A stretch of DNA of 64,000 nt from Paracoccaceae bacterium (GTDB lineage Bacteria; Pseudomonadota; Alphaproteobacteria; Rhodobacterales; Rhodobacteraceae), in contig JAOGIM010000006.1 in NCBI GenBank assembly GCA_028150825.1, positions 1 to 64,000 on the forward strand, read 5' to 3'. How positions within the stretch are numbered: position 1 is the stretch's first letter; the number at the start of each line of letters is the position of its first letter. Positions 44,879-53,584 of this stretch are shown here, piece after piece. A program made the position numbers and the translations under genes. The notes under the pieces were generated by a model. The model searched no databases, was not told the DNA's origin, and worked only from the letters and a program-made list of their open reading frames with translations.

Positions 44879-45936
44879 CTAATGGCCATCTTTATTACTC
44901 CGCTTTGCTAGCTATCGGAGCGGACTACTTTAAAGGAGGAGGTTCAGAAGGTTCCGCAAAGGTGATCGTCAATAACGAAATTCCACTCATTACTTAAAAT
45001 CAATCTGTCCGCATCTTACTTGGCTTTACCCATCATGTGGAGCGTCCAGGCAAGGTGCCACTGACCTGGAACGACTTGCAAACTAGCAGGTAAATGTGTG
45101 AGAATGACATCATTTGATAAGAAAAGTTTTATGCGAATAGGGAAGAAACAAGAGGATCTACTATGGAAACACTGGCGCTGAAGACTTATCAAATTAGGCT
45201 GCGGAAGTTAGGCTACTGACAGAAACCACTTATGCCGATATTTCCTTTAATGATGTATCTTGTGACCACAAAACGCCTGATCAATACTCGCTTTCGAAGA
45301 GCTTATTGAACCAACTCACACGGACAGAAATCGATGAAAATAACGCGGACGAGCCGCCATAGGCTCTAAAAGCACTATCTAAAAGAGGTGCAGATTGGCC
45401 AATCTAAAGCTTTCAAGCATTGACAAAAAAAACTTTGAATAGAATAAAATGCCATTTCTCAAAAAAAAATTATCTTAAAATTTTCTATTTTAAAGAATCT
45501 TTTTGGAATAGGAAATAGGACGAAATCCCGCCATACGTAACTTTCTGTATTCAATACAATTTAGTTGAAGTACATCAAACGATGCCAACACCACGTCCTG
45601 TCAATTAACTTCTAAAACAGCAAGAAACTCATCATGTTTTATAATTATATAGCCACATTAGTCTGACATCTTATAGGCGAGTGAAATGCCAACCATGTAT
45701 ATGTCTTTCAGAAAATTATTTATGAAATTCGAGAAATACATTGTGCTAATTTTGCGCCAAACGGTTGTTTTTAAAAAGCTGGCAAAAGCCTTATCAATGT
45801 AAGAGGCAATAATCTTCCCTTAGAAGCTAGTGTGGCACCAAGCACTTGAACCTGCCTCAAGTTCAAGGAATAATGACGGAACAGAGCAGGCCATTTTGGG
45901 TTTTCTATTACCAACAAATCATTACAGGATTTTTAA
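44869..45936. other. Long gene-poor stretch with gene debris and an 11-base tandem repeat
   Basis: Over 1 kb with no supported gene. A direct repeat of TAATGGCCATC occurs twice in a row near 44869-44890. Directly after it a plus-strand frame reads SALLAIGADYFKGGGSEGSA and stops at TAA before 45000, which looks like a piece of a real protein that I cannot name. The rest is AT-rich with frequent stops on both strands. Confidence 0.45.
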
Positions 45937-47313
45937 ATGAAGCGCATTCCCCCTCTCAGTTGCTTTAAGGCCTATGACATTCGCGGCCGATTGGGCGATG
46001 AGTTGAATGAAGACATCGCCTACCGGATCGGCCGTGCCTATGCAGAGGTAATTGGCGTAGGGCGCGTGGTCTTGGGCCGCGATGTGCGTCCCACATCCGT
46101 GTCACTGGCAGACCAAGTGGCACGTGGGCTAATGGCTGCTGGGGCGGAAGTCCATGATCTGGGCCTATCCGGCACGGAAGAGACTTACTTTGCAACGACA
46201 CATCTCGCCGCGGATGGCGGCATCTGCATCACCGCAAGCCATAACCCGATGGATTACAACGGGATGAAGATGGTCAAGACTGGCTCAGCTCCAATTAACA
46301 ACTCAGAAGGTATGTCAGCAATTAAGGCGTTGGCGGAAAGCGGCAAGTTTTCTCCCAAAAGAGTGGGTGGGAAGTTAATAGATGCTAGCGCAACGCGCGA
46401 GGCCTATGTAGATAAACTTATGGAATTCATTGATATCGCAGCCGTACGACCCTTGAAAGTCCTCGTCAATGCCGGCAATGGCGCAGCAGGACCAAGCTTT
46501 GACACTCTGGCCACAGCGCTCGCAAAAGCAGGTGCACCAATCGAGTTTATCCGTATACATCACACGCCCGACGGGAGCTTTCCAGTCGGTATTCCCAATC
46601 CGTTACTTAACGAAAACTGGCACCTGACAGCTGCTCCAGTGATCTCACATGGCGCTGATATGGGCGTGGCGTGGGACGGAGATTTTGATCGTTGTTTCTT
46701 CTTTGATCACGAGGGCGACTTCCTTGCAGGCGAATATGTAGTAGGGCTTCTGGCTGAAGCGTTCTTAACCAGAGAACCTGGTCAAAAAATTGTTCATGAT
46801 GCACGAGTTATTTGGGCCACACAGGACGTCGTTACCCAGATGGGTGGCCAAGCCGTCCAGTCGCAGTGTGGCCATTCTTTCATCAAAAAAGTAATGCGCA
46901 AAACCGGTGCCGTATACGGTGGCGAAATGAGTGCACATCACTACTTTCGCGATTTCATGGCGTGCGATTCAGGCATGATACCAATGTTGCTCATGATTGA
47001 AATCGTAAGCCGCCGGGGCCGAAGCCTTAGGGATTTGTTAGAGGAGCGTAAAGCCGCCTACCCCTCATCGGGTGAAGTAAATTTCTGCGTCCCAGATCAG
47101 GCATCCGTGATTGCAGCCATAGAAGAAACCTATGGATCTCAAGCTGAGAGCCGAGACGAGACCGATGGGCTGTCTTTGTCTTTTAAGCATTGGCGTTTTA
47201 ATCTGCGAGCCTCAAACACAGAGCAGCTTTTGCGGCTGAACATTGAGGCTCGTGGCAAGCCTGATATGGTGGCTGAAAAGCTCGCCGAACTAAGGGCGCT
47301 GATCACCGCTTGA
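45937..47313 (+). CDS. Phosphomannomutase/phosphoglucomutase
   Basis: 458 residues, alpha-D-phosphohexomutase family (AlgC/ManB type). It has the phosphoserine loop TASHNPMDYNG near 98-108, the metal loop DGDFDR near 247-252, the sugar-binding GGEMSAHHYF and the C-terminal phosphate-binding RASNTEQLLRLNIEA. It interconverts hexose 1- and 6-phosphates for cell-surface sugars. It is read against all its neighbours, lies in the gap between obgE and the acetyltransferase genes, and its first ~350 bases are clearly richer in G+C than the rest, which suggests transfer or recombination. Confidence 0.93.
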   Translation: MKRIPPLSCFKAYDIRGRLGDELNEDIAYRIGRAYAEVIGVGRVVLGRDVRPTSVSLADQVARGLMAAGAEVHDLGLSGTEETYFATTHLAADGGICITASHNPMDYNGMKMVKTGSAPINNSEGMSAIKALAESGKFSPKRVGGKLIDASATREAYVDKLMEFIDIAAVRPLKVLVNAGNGAAGPSFDTLATALAKAGAPIEFIRIHHTPDGSFPVGIPNPLLNENWHLTAAPVISHGADMGVAWDGDFDRCFFFDHEGDFLAGEYVVGLLAEAFLTREPGQKIVHDARVIWATQDVVTQMGGQAVQSQCGHSFIKKVMRKTGAVYGGEMSAHHYFRDFMACDSGMIPMLLMIEIVSRRGRSLRDLLEERKAAYPSSGEVNFCVPDQASVIAAIEETYGSQAESRDETDGLSLSFKHWRFNLRASNTEQLLRLNIEARGKPDMVAEKLAELRALITA

Positions 47314-47469
47314 GGATTGTTCTGCATAGTCCATCTGCCAGAAATAATACGCATCTATCATCATAAAGTTCATAATCTTTCCAACCTCTATCAATCCAAA
47401 GAGCAATATCACAGGTTTGCTTTGCCTGTATTGGAAATAGTAACATCATCATTTCTACTGGCTAAAAAC

Positions 47470-47914
47470 ACAATTCAAAAATGCGGACCGTCGCGACCTG
47501 AACCTTGGCGTTCATATCACACCAACAAAGTCGGCGGTATTTTCACAATCCTACACAAGTTTATGACGCAGAGCGGGTATTTCTTTGGAAACAATTCGTT
47601 TCAGACGAGCTGGCCTTGGGGCTTTCGAAATAGACCACCAGGACAGTCTGCACCGCCTCCTCTAAAATGCTTTGCTCCCAATGGGTCGAACCTAGCCAGT
47701 ATCTCAAGCTAGGATCTATTCTAATTGAACCAATATATTTACCATGACGAATATAGCCTGATATTCTCAATTTAGGCTGAGCTGAAAATTCACAAACTCT
47801 AAGCGCCAGCCAAGCTATAGTGGTATAGGACGACAGTGAGCCATAAGGAGGGCCCAGACTCATTGAATTCGGCAACAATTGCAATGTGTCTCTCTCCTCA
47901 TTCTGGTGGATCAC
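47470..47914 (-). pseudogene. Decayed GNAT acetyltransferase
   Basis: The frame 47914-47561 keeps recognisable GNAT pieces: YIRHGKYIGSIRIDPSLRYW, LGSTHWEQSILEEAVQTVLV and NTRSAS, matching the G-x-I-G-I, GYWLG, RGIMSEAA and NxxSA positions of RimJ/RimL-type enzymes. It then stops, and the expected C-terminal part continues in another frame (RLCWCDMNAKVQVATVRI) with stops. The acetyl-CoA loop is altered (WEQSI in place of WGRGI). Roseobacters often carry two GNAT genes between rpmA and obgE; this looks like the second one, inactivated. Confidence 0.65.
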
Positions 47915-47949
47915 CAGCCTGAGGGTTGTAATTATATTTTCAATTAATT

Positions 47950-48495
47950 TTATCTATCGTCAAATGTCTTTAAATACGTCCATGTAGCAACATTGGCCTG
48001 ACGCGCGACGCAGAAGGCCTCAGCATCGCCAACGTAATCAAACCCACAATTAGTCAATACGCGCGCTGATGCAGGGTTATCCTGAAAAACCGCTGCGAAA
48101 ATAGTTTTATTGAGCATCGGGTTATGCTGGACAATAGCCTTGGTAACTTCGGAAGCCACGCCTTTGTTCCAAAAGGCCGGGGCAACCCAATAGCTGAGTT
48201 CGCTTTGATTGTTCCCCATACGATGGAGGCTAACAAGGCCTAGCACCTCAGACAGGCCTGATCTTGTACCGTCAATGGCCCAAATATCCTCATCACGGTC
48301 CTTTGCCAAAGCTCTACTAACCTTAGCCTCAGTTGCCCCAGCAGGAAGCGGATGCGGGATTGAAGGGGTCATACGCGCGACACGCTCGTCTTTGGTATAA
48401 AACTCCATTAAACCAGTGTCTGAACGCCGTAGGGGGCGCAAATCAAAGCGATCAGTTTCAACAAATGGCTGCTTTATGATTTTTTCCAGTTTCAT
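47950..48495 (-). CDS. GNAT-family N-acetyltransferase (RimJ/RimL-like)
   Basis: 181 residues. TDRFDLRPLRRSDTGLMEFY is the classic start; VLGLVSLHRMGNNQSELSYW followed by VAPAFWNKGVASEVTKAIV holds the acetyl-CoA loop, and FQDNPASARVLTNCGFDYV closes the domain. It transfers an acetyl group to an unknown amine, often a protein N-terminus or small molecule. Its ATG overlaps the LysE stop (TAATG). Confidence 0.88.
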   Translation of the reverse strand: MKLEKIIKQPFVETDRFDLRPLRRSDTGLMEFYTKDERVARMTPSIPHPLPAGATEAKVSRALAKDRDEDIWAIDGTRSGLSEVLGLVSLHRMGNNQSELSYWVAPAFWNKGVASEVTKAIVQHNPMLNKTIFAAVFQDNPASARVLTNCGFDYVGDAEAFCVARQANVATWTYLKTFDDR

Positions 48496-49097
48496 TAAAG
48501 TTCTCCATTAAAAAGTGCGTAAAAAACAAATACGATTGTAACACTCGCTAGAGTCCACATCAGATACCTTTCAGCCGGTTTTCCGATGAGAACCTTTGCC
48601 ATACGGTCCCCAAAGAAAGCCCAAACAGGGTGGCAAATTATTTGTACACCTATCAAACAAGCTGCAATAATTGCAGTTGTCGTCAAAGTCGACGCGCCCG
48701 GTTCTACAAAATTGGTAAAACCAGTAATGATCATCGCCCAAGCCTTTGGGTTCAACGGATGAACCCACAAGCCAGCAACAAAGCTGGGCGCCGCAGCATT
48801 GTCTTTATTGACAGACAAGCGCATTTTCCCGACGCGCCACGCAAGCCAAATGATATAAAAAGCAGAAAGATACTTCAGCAGAACAAACAACCAAGGGATT
48901 TGATCAGCCAAGTTGATCAATCCAAACCCAATTGGCCAGATAATAAGTTGTTTCCCTAAGATAACACCACCTACAAAGGGAAGAGCCGAGCGCAGACCAA
49001 ACCGAGCGCCAGTAGCGAGCATAGCCATGTTGGCCGGTCCCGGAGTCGCAACTTGGGACACCGCGAAAGCTGCAAAGCTTAGTACTGCAACGCTCAT
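48495..49097 (-). CDS. LysE-family exporter
   Basis: 200 residues with about six membrane helices. The start VATPGPANMAMLATGARFGL and the GLWVHPLNPKAWAMIITGFT segment (NPK motif) are diagnostic for LysE/RhtB exporters, which pump amino acids or related compounds out. It lies beyond a strong terminator behind rpmA and is coupled to the GNAT gene, so the two form a unit. Confidence 0.88.
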   Translation of the reverse strand: MSVAVLSFAAFAVSQVATPGPANMAMLATGARFGLRSALPFVGGVILGKQLIIWPIGFGLINLADQIPWLFVLLKYLSAFYIIWLAWRVGKMRLSVNKDNAAAPSFVAGLWVHPLNPKAWAMIITGFTNFVEPGASTLTTTAIIAACLIGVQIICHPVWAFFGDRMAKVLIGKPAERYLMWTLASVTIVFVFYALFNGEL

Positions 49098-49132
49098 TTT
49101 AATTACCTTTCAAAAGGACATCGCCCAAAACG

Positions 49133-49161
49133 AAAAAGGGATCGGCGTCTCCGCCGATCCC
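49133..49161 (-). terminator. Rho-independent terminator after rpmA
   Basis: On the minus strand a perfect 10-bp stem GGGATCGGCG/CGCCGATCCC with a 4-base GAGA loop is followed by TTTTT. It lies 26 bases after the rpmA stop and before lysE, so it ends the rplU-rpmA transcript. Confidence 0.9.
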
Positions 49162-49186
49162 TTAAAACTTTGAAATAGGGTTTCGA

Positions 49187-49456
49187 CTATTCGGCAGCCT
49201 CTAACTCTGGGAGTACGGAAATAAACGTCCGCCCCTTTAGACCTTTATGAAAAGTCACATGGCCTTCGGACGTCGCAAAAATCGTGTGATCTTTACCTTG
49301 ACCAACACCCTCGCCCGGCCACCATTTGTTGCCACGCTGGCGAACAATGATGTTACCCGGAATAGCAGCTTGGCCGCCATACAATTTTACACCGAGGCGG
49401 CGACCTGCAGAATCGCGGCCGTTGCGGGATGAACCACCTGCTTTTTTATGTGCCAT
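49187..49456 (-). CDS. rpmA: Ribosomal protein bL27
   Basis: 89 residues beginning [20 protein letters not shown], the standard bL27 start, whose N-terminal tail reaches the peptidyl-transferase centre. The [20 protein letters not shown] stretch is also typical. Located 14 bases after rplU and followed by a strong terminator. Confidence 0.97.
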   Translation of the reverse strand: MAHKKAGGSSRNGRDSAGRRLGVKLYGGQAAIPGNIIVRQRGNKWWPGEGVGQGKDHTIFATSEGHVTFHKGLKGRTFISVLPELEAAE

Positions 49457-49470
49457 CTATGCGTCTCCTA

Positions 49471-50157
49471 TTAAGCTTTGCTTGCAAGTTCTTTTGCTTG
49501 TTGAATCCAGCCTTCACGCTCGATTCGACCTTTTAAGGACAGTTTTTCATCAATCGATGCAACATCCTCTGATGTCCATGCTGCAATCTGCTCAAGTGTT
49601 GAGATGTTGACTGTATTCAACTTTTTCAACATAGCAGGTCCAACTCCAGACAATTTTGTCAAACCATCACCGCTTGTTTTGGCCTTTACCGATGCAACAG
49701 CTTCAAACGGCTTTGCTGCAGAAGCGTTGTTGGCTTCAGCTGCTTTCTTCGCAGGTTTAGCCTTTTTGGCTGGGGTTGCGTCCTCAGACACAACCGTTGC
49801 GAGAGAACCTCCGAGAGCCGCCTTAACCCCTGATTTATTGCCACCTTTGCTCAGGATGTCTGTCACACGTATCAAAGTTAATTTCTGGCGGTGCCCTTTG
49901 GTCCGCTGCGAACCGTGTTTACGGCGCCGCTTGACAAAGTTAATGGTCTTATCACTTTTAATTTGGTCAACGACCTCACCTTGGACAGCCGCGCCAGCGA
50001 TCATTGGCGTCCCGACAACCGCTGCGTCACCACCGAGCATTAGAATTTCATTAAATTGGACTTTCTCACCAGCGTTCGCCGCAATTTTTTCCACACGCAA
50101 CATATCGCCAGCTCTAACTTTATATTGCTTTCCACCGGTTTTCAGAACCGCAAACAT
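49471..50157 (-). CDS. rplU: Ribosomal protein bL21 with C-terminal helix-hairpin-helix extension
   Basis: 228 residues, more than twice the usual ~103. The first ~105 residues are bL21 (MFAVLKTGGKQYKVRAGDML, RRRKHGSQRTKGHRQ). Then follow a lysine/alanine-rich linker (TPAKKAKPAKKAAEANNASA) and, from about residue 165, a helix-hairpin-helix-like domain (LTKLSGVGPAMLKKLNTVN, ISTLEQIAAWT). Such tails occur in Rhodobacteraceae bL21. The added domain could bind rRNA or DNA; its role is unknown. Confidence 0.95.
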   Translation of the reverse strand: MFAVLKTGGKQYKVRAGDMLRVEKIAANAGEKVQFNEILMLGGDAAVVGTPMIAGAAVQGEVVDQIKSDKTINFVKRRRKHGSQRTKGHRQKLTLIRVTDILSKGGNKSGVKAALGGSLATVVSEDATPAKKAKPAKKAAEANNASAAKPFEAVASVKAKTSGDGLTKLSGVGPAMLKKLNTVNISTLEQIAAWTSEDVASIDEKLSLKGRIEREGWIQQAKELASKA

Positions 50158-50282
50158 ATTAATTTCCTTTTGTTCCGCGCCCTATGGCCCCCGAATTGGG
50201 TGTTTTGGCATTAGCCGCCTCGGACAGCGCGCATTTAAAGCGCAAGTCATTAATCAGCGCCCACAAGCGCTTCGAAGTTCGG

Positions 50283-50311
50283 TTTATCCTTTAGGTTGAT
50301 GGTAAAGTCAA
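50283..50311 (-). promoter_or_regulatory. Probable sigma-70 promoter for rplU-rpmA
   Basis: On the minus strand TTGACT (50311-50306) and GATAAA (50288-50283) are 17 bases apart, about 125 bases before the rplU start. The leader between them and rplU is GC-rich with potential hairpins. Confidence 0.5.
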
Positions 50312-50334
50312 TACGTTTATCAGAGTATCAAATC

Positions 50335-51153
50335 TTACAAATCTCGCGCTTCGCGCGACAGCGCAATGAGCTCGCCAAGTGCACTGGCGGTTTGGACTGA
50401 CAGGTCGTTGAAAACAGCAAAAAGCACGCTGTTGAGAGCTTTACCTGAGGAGGACATCAAAAAATCAAAATATAATTCGAGCTCATCGTCAATCAACGGT
50501 TGATAAGCCATGTAACTATAGCCCATGATCCAGTCACTAACGTCTTTGCGCAAGTCTTCTTCACTGCCAGAGAGCATCGAAAGTATCTGGTCCTGCGAGA
50601 GTTTGATGTCACCAGCCTTAGATAGCCTGGTCAGAAATCCATATTGGCTGGCAAAAGCCCCTTTCATATTATGCTCTACCAGTTTGAGTTCCTCCATATT
50701 TTTTTTGAGCATTTCAAATCGCTTGGAATCCTTGGAGCTTGCAGATTTGGCTGTTTCAATGGCCATAACTTCCACAGCCTTGTCAGATATTGCCAATCGG
50801 GCAGAAGCCTCTAGTTGAGCTATATTTTTTCCCAGAACTCCGCTGTAAAAAACAAGTGCCACTTCTGCGTCTTTTTCTGTCAAACGGCTAGATATTCCGT
50901 CAAGAATTAAAGTTGAGAGGTTTGTGGTGTCGTATAGGTTGTCAATGTCAGTACTGAAAGTTCCTGTTTGTCCCAGAGACTTCAAATAAATTCCGGCTGT
51001 TGTCTTCGCTTCCTCGATGCCCTCAGCTCTAATAATATCGACAATGTCATTTAGATGTAATGCCTCGTAAAGCTGATTATAAACTTCCGCTTGCGCCCGA
51101 GCGGCAAAGGCGACACCACACCACAAGCACACACAAAAAATCAATAAGCGCAT
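50335..51153 (-). CDS. Secreted DUF2059-type protein
   Basis: About 272 residues from ATG 51153 (MRLLIFCVCLWCGVAFAA); the GGAAAGTGGGA sequence before it serves as ribosome-binding site, so the TTG at 51180 is not used. A signal peptide is cut near ARAQA. The rest is all-helical (YNQLYEALHLNDIVDIIRAE, VALVFYSGVLGKNI), like DUF2059 periplasmic proteins that come in two repeats. Function unknown. Single gene. Confidence 0.75.
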   Translation of the reverse strand: MRLLIFCVCLWCGVAFAARAQAEVYNQLYEALHLNDIVDIIRAEGIEEAKTTAGIYLKSLGQTGTFSTDIDNLYDTTNLSTLILDGISSRLTEKDAEVALVFYSGVLGKNIAQLEASARLAISDKAVEVMAIETAKSASSKDSKRFEMLKKNMEELKLVEHNMKGAFASQYGFLTRLSKAGDIKLSQDQILSMLSGSEEDLRKDVSDWIMGYSYMAYQPLIDDELELYFDFLMSSSGKALNSVLFAVFNDLSVQTASALGELIALSREARDL

Positions 51154-51420
51154 AAAATTTTTCCCACTTTCCAACCGCAAAGCGGTATTTGTTCATAGTT
51201 CCCCAAACTTGCACTTTTGTCCAAACTAAAAGTTCATTTTACTGAGGTAAATAAACTTAATCTCGTCAAAACTGCTCTTTCTGCATCAGGCAGCTAGCCG
51301 GGATCGGGATAGGCGCGGATACAGCGTGGGGTAGAATTTATCTTAGTTTCTCTATATCTAAGGCTACAACTGGGTTCATCAACATATTTAAAAATTATCA
51401 GATGCAAATTGGAGACATTA

Positions 51421-51618
51421 ATGGTTTTAGTTTTAAGACTTCTTGCTGTCATTTTAGTACTAAGCATAATTTTTTTTGCAGCGCGTAAAATGACGGCGCA
51501 AGACAAAACAGAAAAAGAGAAAATAATATCTTTCCCCTCGTTTTTAGGAACCGTCTTTGCAACTCTGATTGCAATAGTCGGCTTTGTCTTTGTCGCAGAG
51601 ATTATAACACGCATGTAA
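51421..51618 (+). CDS. Small two-helix membrane protein
   Basis: 65 residues from ATG 51421, with GGAG at 51411-51414 six bases before it. Two hydrophobic helices (VLVLRLLAVILVLSIIFFAA and FLGTVFATLIAIVGFVFVAE) flank a short charged loop (RKMTAQDKTEKEK). I recognise no family. Good start signal and clean two-helix design make a real gene likely. Confidence 0.6.
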   Translation: MVLVLRLLAVILVLSIIFFAARKMTAQDKTEKEKIISFPSFLGTVFATLIAIVGFVFVAEIITRM

Positions 51619-51840
51619 ATTGCATTGGCTCTTAAATCCAAAATAACTTACAGAAATAAATTCTAATTCGATCATGATAGAACATGCCCTGTAAAGAGCA
51701 AGATCGATCCAATGCCCTCAACGCAGCGCAAATTGATGAACTTACTGTCCAAGGGGCAAATATAACGATCCCTGATAAGTGTGCCTAACCAGTATCCTGA
51801 TAAGCACAATAAAGTAAGTGAACCGCTTAAGCCAACACAG

Positions 51841-52212
51841 ATGACAGCACTTGCCGCTCTTTTATCAATCTTTGGGTCTATCACGGCGCAAGCAGAAACT
51901 CTTACAATCGAAATGCTGATAAAACTGAGCCAAATATACAATATTGAGATCGCGCGGATCGCAATGGGCGATACGGTGACCTAGCTACCATCAGCCAAAG
52001 GTCACAATATCCATATCAAAAGGTCACAATGTCCATATCAAAAGGACCAGATGGCGTAAGACTGCCAAAGAAATCCAAAACATCAAAAAAACTCAATTAC
52101 TTTTAAGACCCCAGGTATTTACTTTTGTTGGTGCACACCGCACAAAGATATGGGCATTCTCGGCCTTATTATTGTTGTTAATGACACGAGCAATTTAGAC
52201 AATATCGCGTAA
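51841..52212 (+). pseudogene. Pseudoazurin (blue copper protein) pseudogene
   Basis: Frame one reads a signal peptide (MTALAALLSIFGSITAQAET) and LTIEMLIKLSQ, then IAMGDTVT directly followed by TAG at 51982. After the stop the family continues: LPSAKGHNI with the first copper histidine, a damaged middle, then TFKTPGIYFCWCTPHKDMG with the Cys, His and Met copper ligands, and LGLIIVVND. The middle contains a tandem duplication of about 22 bases (AAAAGGTCACAATRTCCATA, twice) that shifts the frame; the expected GPDGVRLPKKSKTSKKLN is in another frame. Pseudoazurin carries electrons to nitrite reductase or other periplasmic enzymes; the gene is inactive here. Confidence 0.8.
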
Positions 52213-52349
52213 TAAAAAAGAAAGGCCAGAGCAGTAAAAATTAAGTAAACTCCTCGCGCATCTTCGCTGACTGCCAAAGATAGCTTAAATAAGAACTAAA
52301 CTTCTCCAAATCAATGACTTCCACTCGAGCGAACAAAGGAAAATAAGAA

Positions 52350-52787
52350 ATGTCAGAAAAAGAATATCAGGTCTTTGGACTAAATCCGGACAAAATTTCC
52401 GTTCTGTATGGAGCAGTATTGATCGTTTTTGCAGTTTTGGTTTCATCCCTAAGCGAAAGTAAGTCGCTTACATCATATATCCCCGCTATGATGGGATCAC
52501 CGATTTTCATTCTCGGGCTGTTGTCACTCCGTTTACCAGCCAAACAAAAACTCTTCATGCATTTAAATGTCTTGATCGGCTTATTCATCTTTTTGGGAGG
52601 ATTAAGTGTGGTGGGCAGCTTGTTCTCAGGAACTCTCTTCGCAGCAAATTTCTGGGCCGATTTTTCAAGGTTATTCATGAGTATCACTGGTGCTGTTTAT
52701 CTAACAGTATGCATAAAATCTTTTATTTTCATTCGCAAACAACGAGAAAACTGTGCGGCGGAAGATGCGGAGGGGACCGCGCCTTAG
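52350..52787 (+). CDS. Four-helix inner-membrane protein, unknown family
   Basis: 145 residues. After MSEKEYQVFGLNPDKIS four hydrophobic segments follow (VLYGAVLIVFAVLVSSL, MMGSPIFILGLLSL, LNVLIGLFIFLGGLSVVGSL, LFMSITGAVYLTVCIKSFIF) and a charged tail. AAAGGAAAATAAG before ATG 52350 serves as ribosome-binding site. I cannot name the family or a partner; it lies between the pseudoazurin remnant and tRNA-Ser. Confidence 0.7.
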   Translation: MSEKEYQVFGLNPDKISVLYGAVLIVFAVLVSSLSESKSLTSYIPAMMGSPIFILGLLSLRLPAKQKLFMHLNVLIGLFIFLGGLSVVGSLFSGTLFAANFWADFSRLFMSITGAVYLTVCIKSFIFIRKQRENCAAEDAEGTAP

Positions 52788-52920
52788 TACACACTTTCAC
52801 CCTTGATACAATTCGAGGGCAACTGGCTCAACCTAAGTCTTGAATAAAACTACGCTAAAATAGGTTTATTTCATTTTCTGGATTGCAAAATAACCCCGAC
52901 AAAATATATAAATTGCAATA

Positions 52921-53010
52921 GGAGAGGTGCCGGAGTGGTCGAACGGGGCGGTCTCGAAAACCGTTGAGGCTTTACAGGTTCCCAGGGTTCGAATCCCTGT
53001 CTCTCCGCCA
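52921..53010 (+). tRNA. tRNA-Ser (anticodon CGA)
   Basis: A class II tRNA with a long variable arm. Acceptor GGAGAGG pairs with the 3' CTCTCC region; the anticodon loop CTCGAAA gives CGA (reads UCG); the T-arm holds GGTTCGAATCC; an encoded CCA ends it. 90 bases. Confidence 0.96.
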
Positions 53011-53584
53011 GCACATCCGTCATCAATCAGCTAACACTCTGATATCATTGATATCACCAAGCCAAAAGTTAGGACTAGCGTTCAAGCAAGTCAAAAACCT
53101 CCCACGTAACCGTCCTTTCTTGATTCTGATCCCCCAAGGTACACACCGTTATTCAGTTTTGCTATAAGTTGTGCGCCGCCAAAACCAAATGAATTATCTG
53201 GCGTTTCGAGCACAACCTAGTGTCCGAAATCTCTTAATTTTGTTAAAATATTATGATTCATAGTAGTTTCGCAGGCAACTTCGACACCTGAAGTTACACG
53301 CCAGCGAGAAGACTACGAGCTTCTTCTCCAGGACGCCAATATCGATGCGATCTATATACCCTTGCCAAACCATCTACATATGCATTGGACTACCGCCCGC
53401 CTGCGCCAGAAGCCATCGTACCGATGGACCAATGGCCAATCATGCAGTAACTTTCGAATTGGACCACCAGAGTGGGCCTGCCTACTGTCGCCTTAGCTTT
53501 TCTGTCGTAGAAGAAGAACAAGTTTCTTTTATTCTCAACAATAAACCCATTCGCTATCCATCCTCCGATGGAGGAGCGTTAGTG
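53011..53584 (+). pseudogene. Remnant of a Gfo/Idh/MocA-family oxidoreductase and flanking debris
   Basis: On the plus strand about 53260-53410 reads [20 protein letters not shown] then [15 protein letters not shown]. This is the NAD-binding part of Gfo/Idh/MocA enzymes (typical YEELLADPDIDAVYIPLPN then H). The expected upstream GxGxxG and the following EKP motif are missing, and stops interrupt both sides. A later frame to about 53580 ([20 protein letters not shown]) may be another piece of the same gene but cannot be aligned by eye. It lies tail-on to an ABC exporter gene with similar GC, so both may have come in together. Confidence 0.65.

Noticed and set aside
49604-50299. 231-codon plus-strand open frame
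   Set aside because: Antisense to rplU; the Ala/Pro-rich product is the mirror of the lysine/alanine linker and bL21 core.
51672-51941. 89-codon minus-strand open frame
   Set aside because: Runs antisense to the pseudoazurin remnant, whose plus-strand signals (signal peptide, copper ligands) explain the sequence better.
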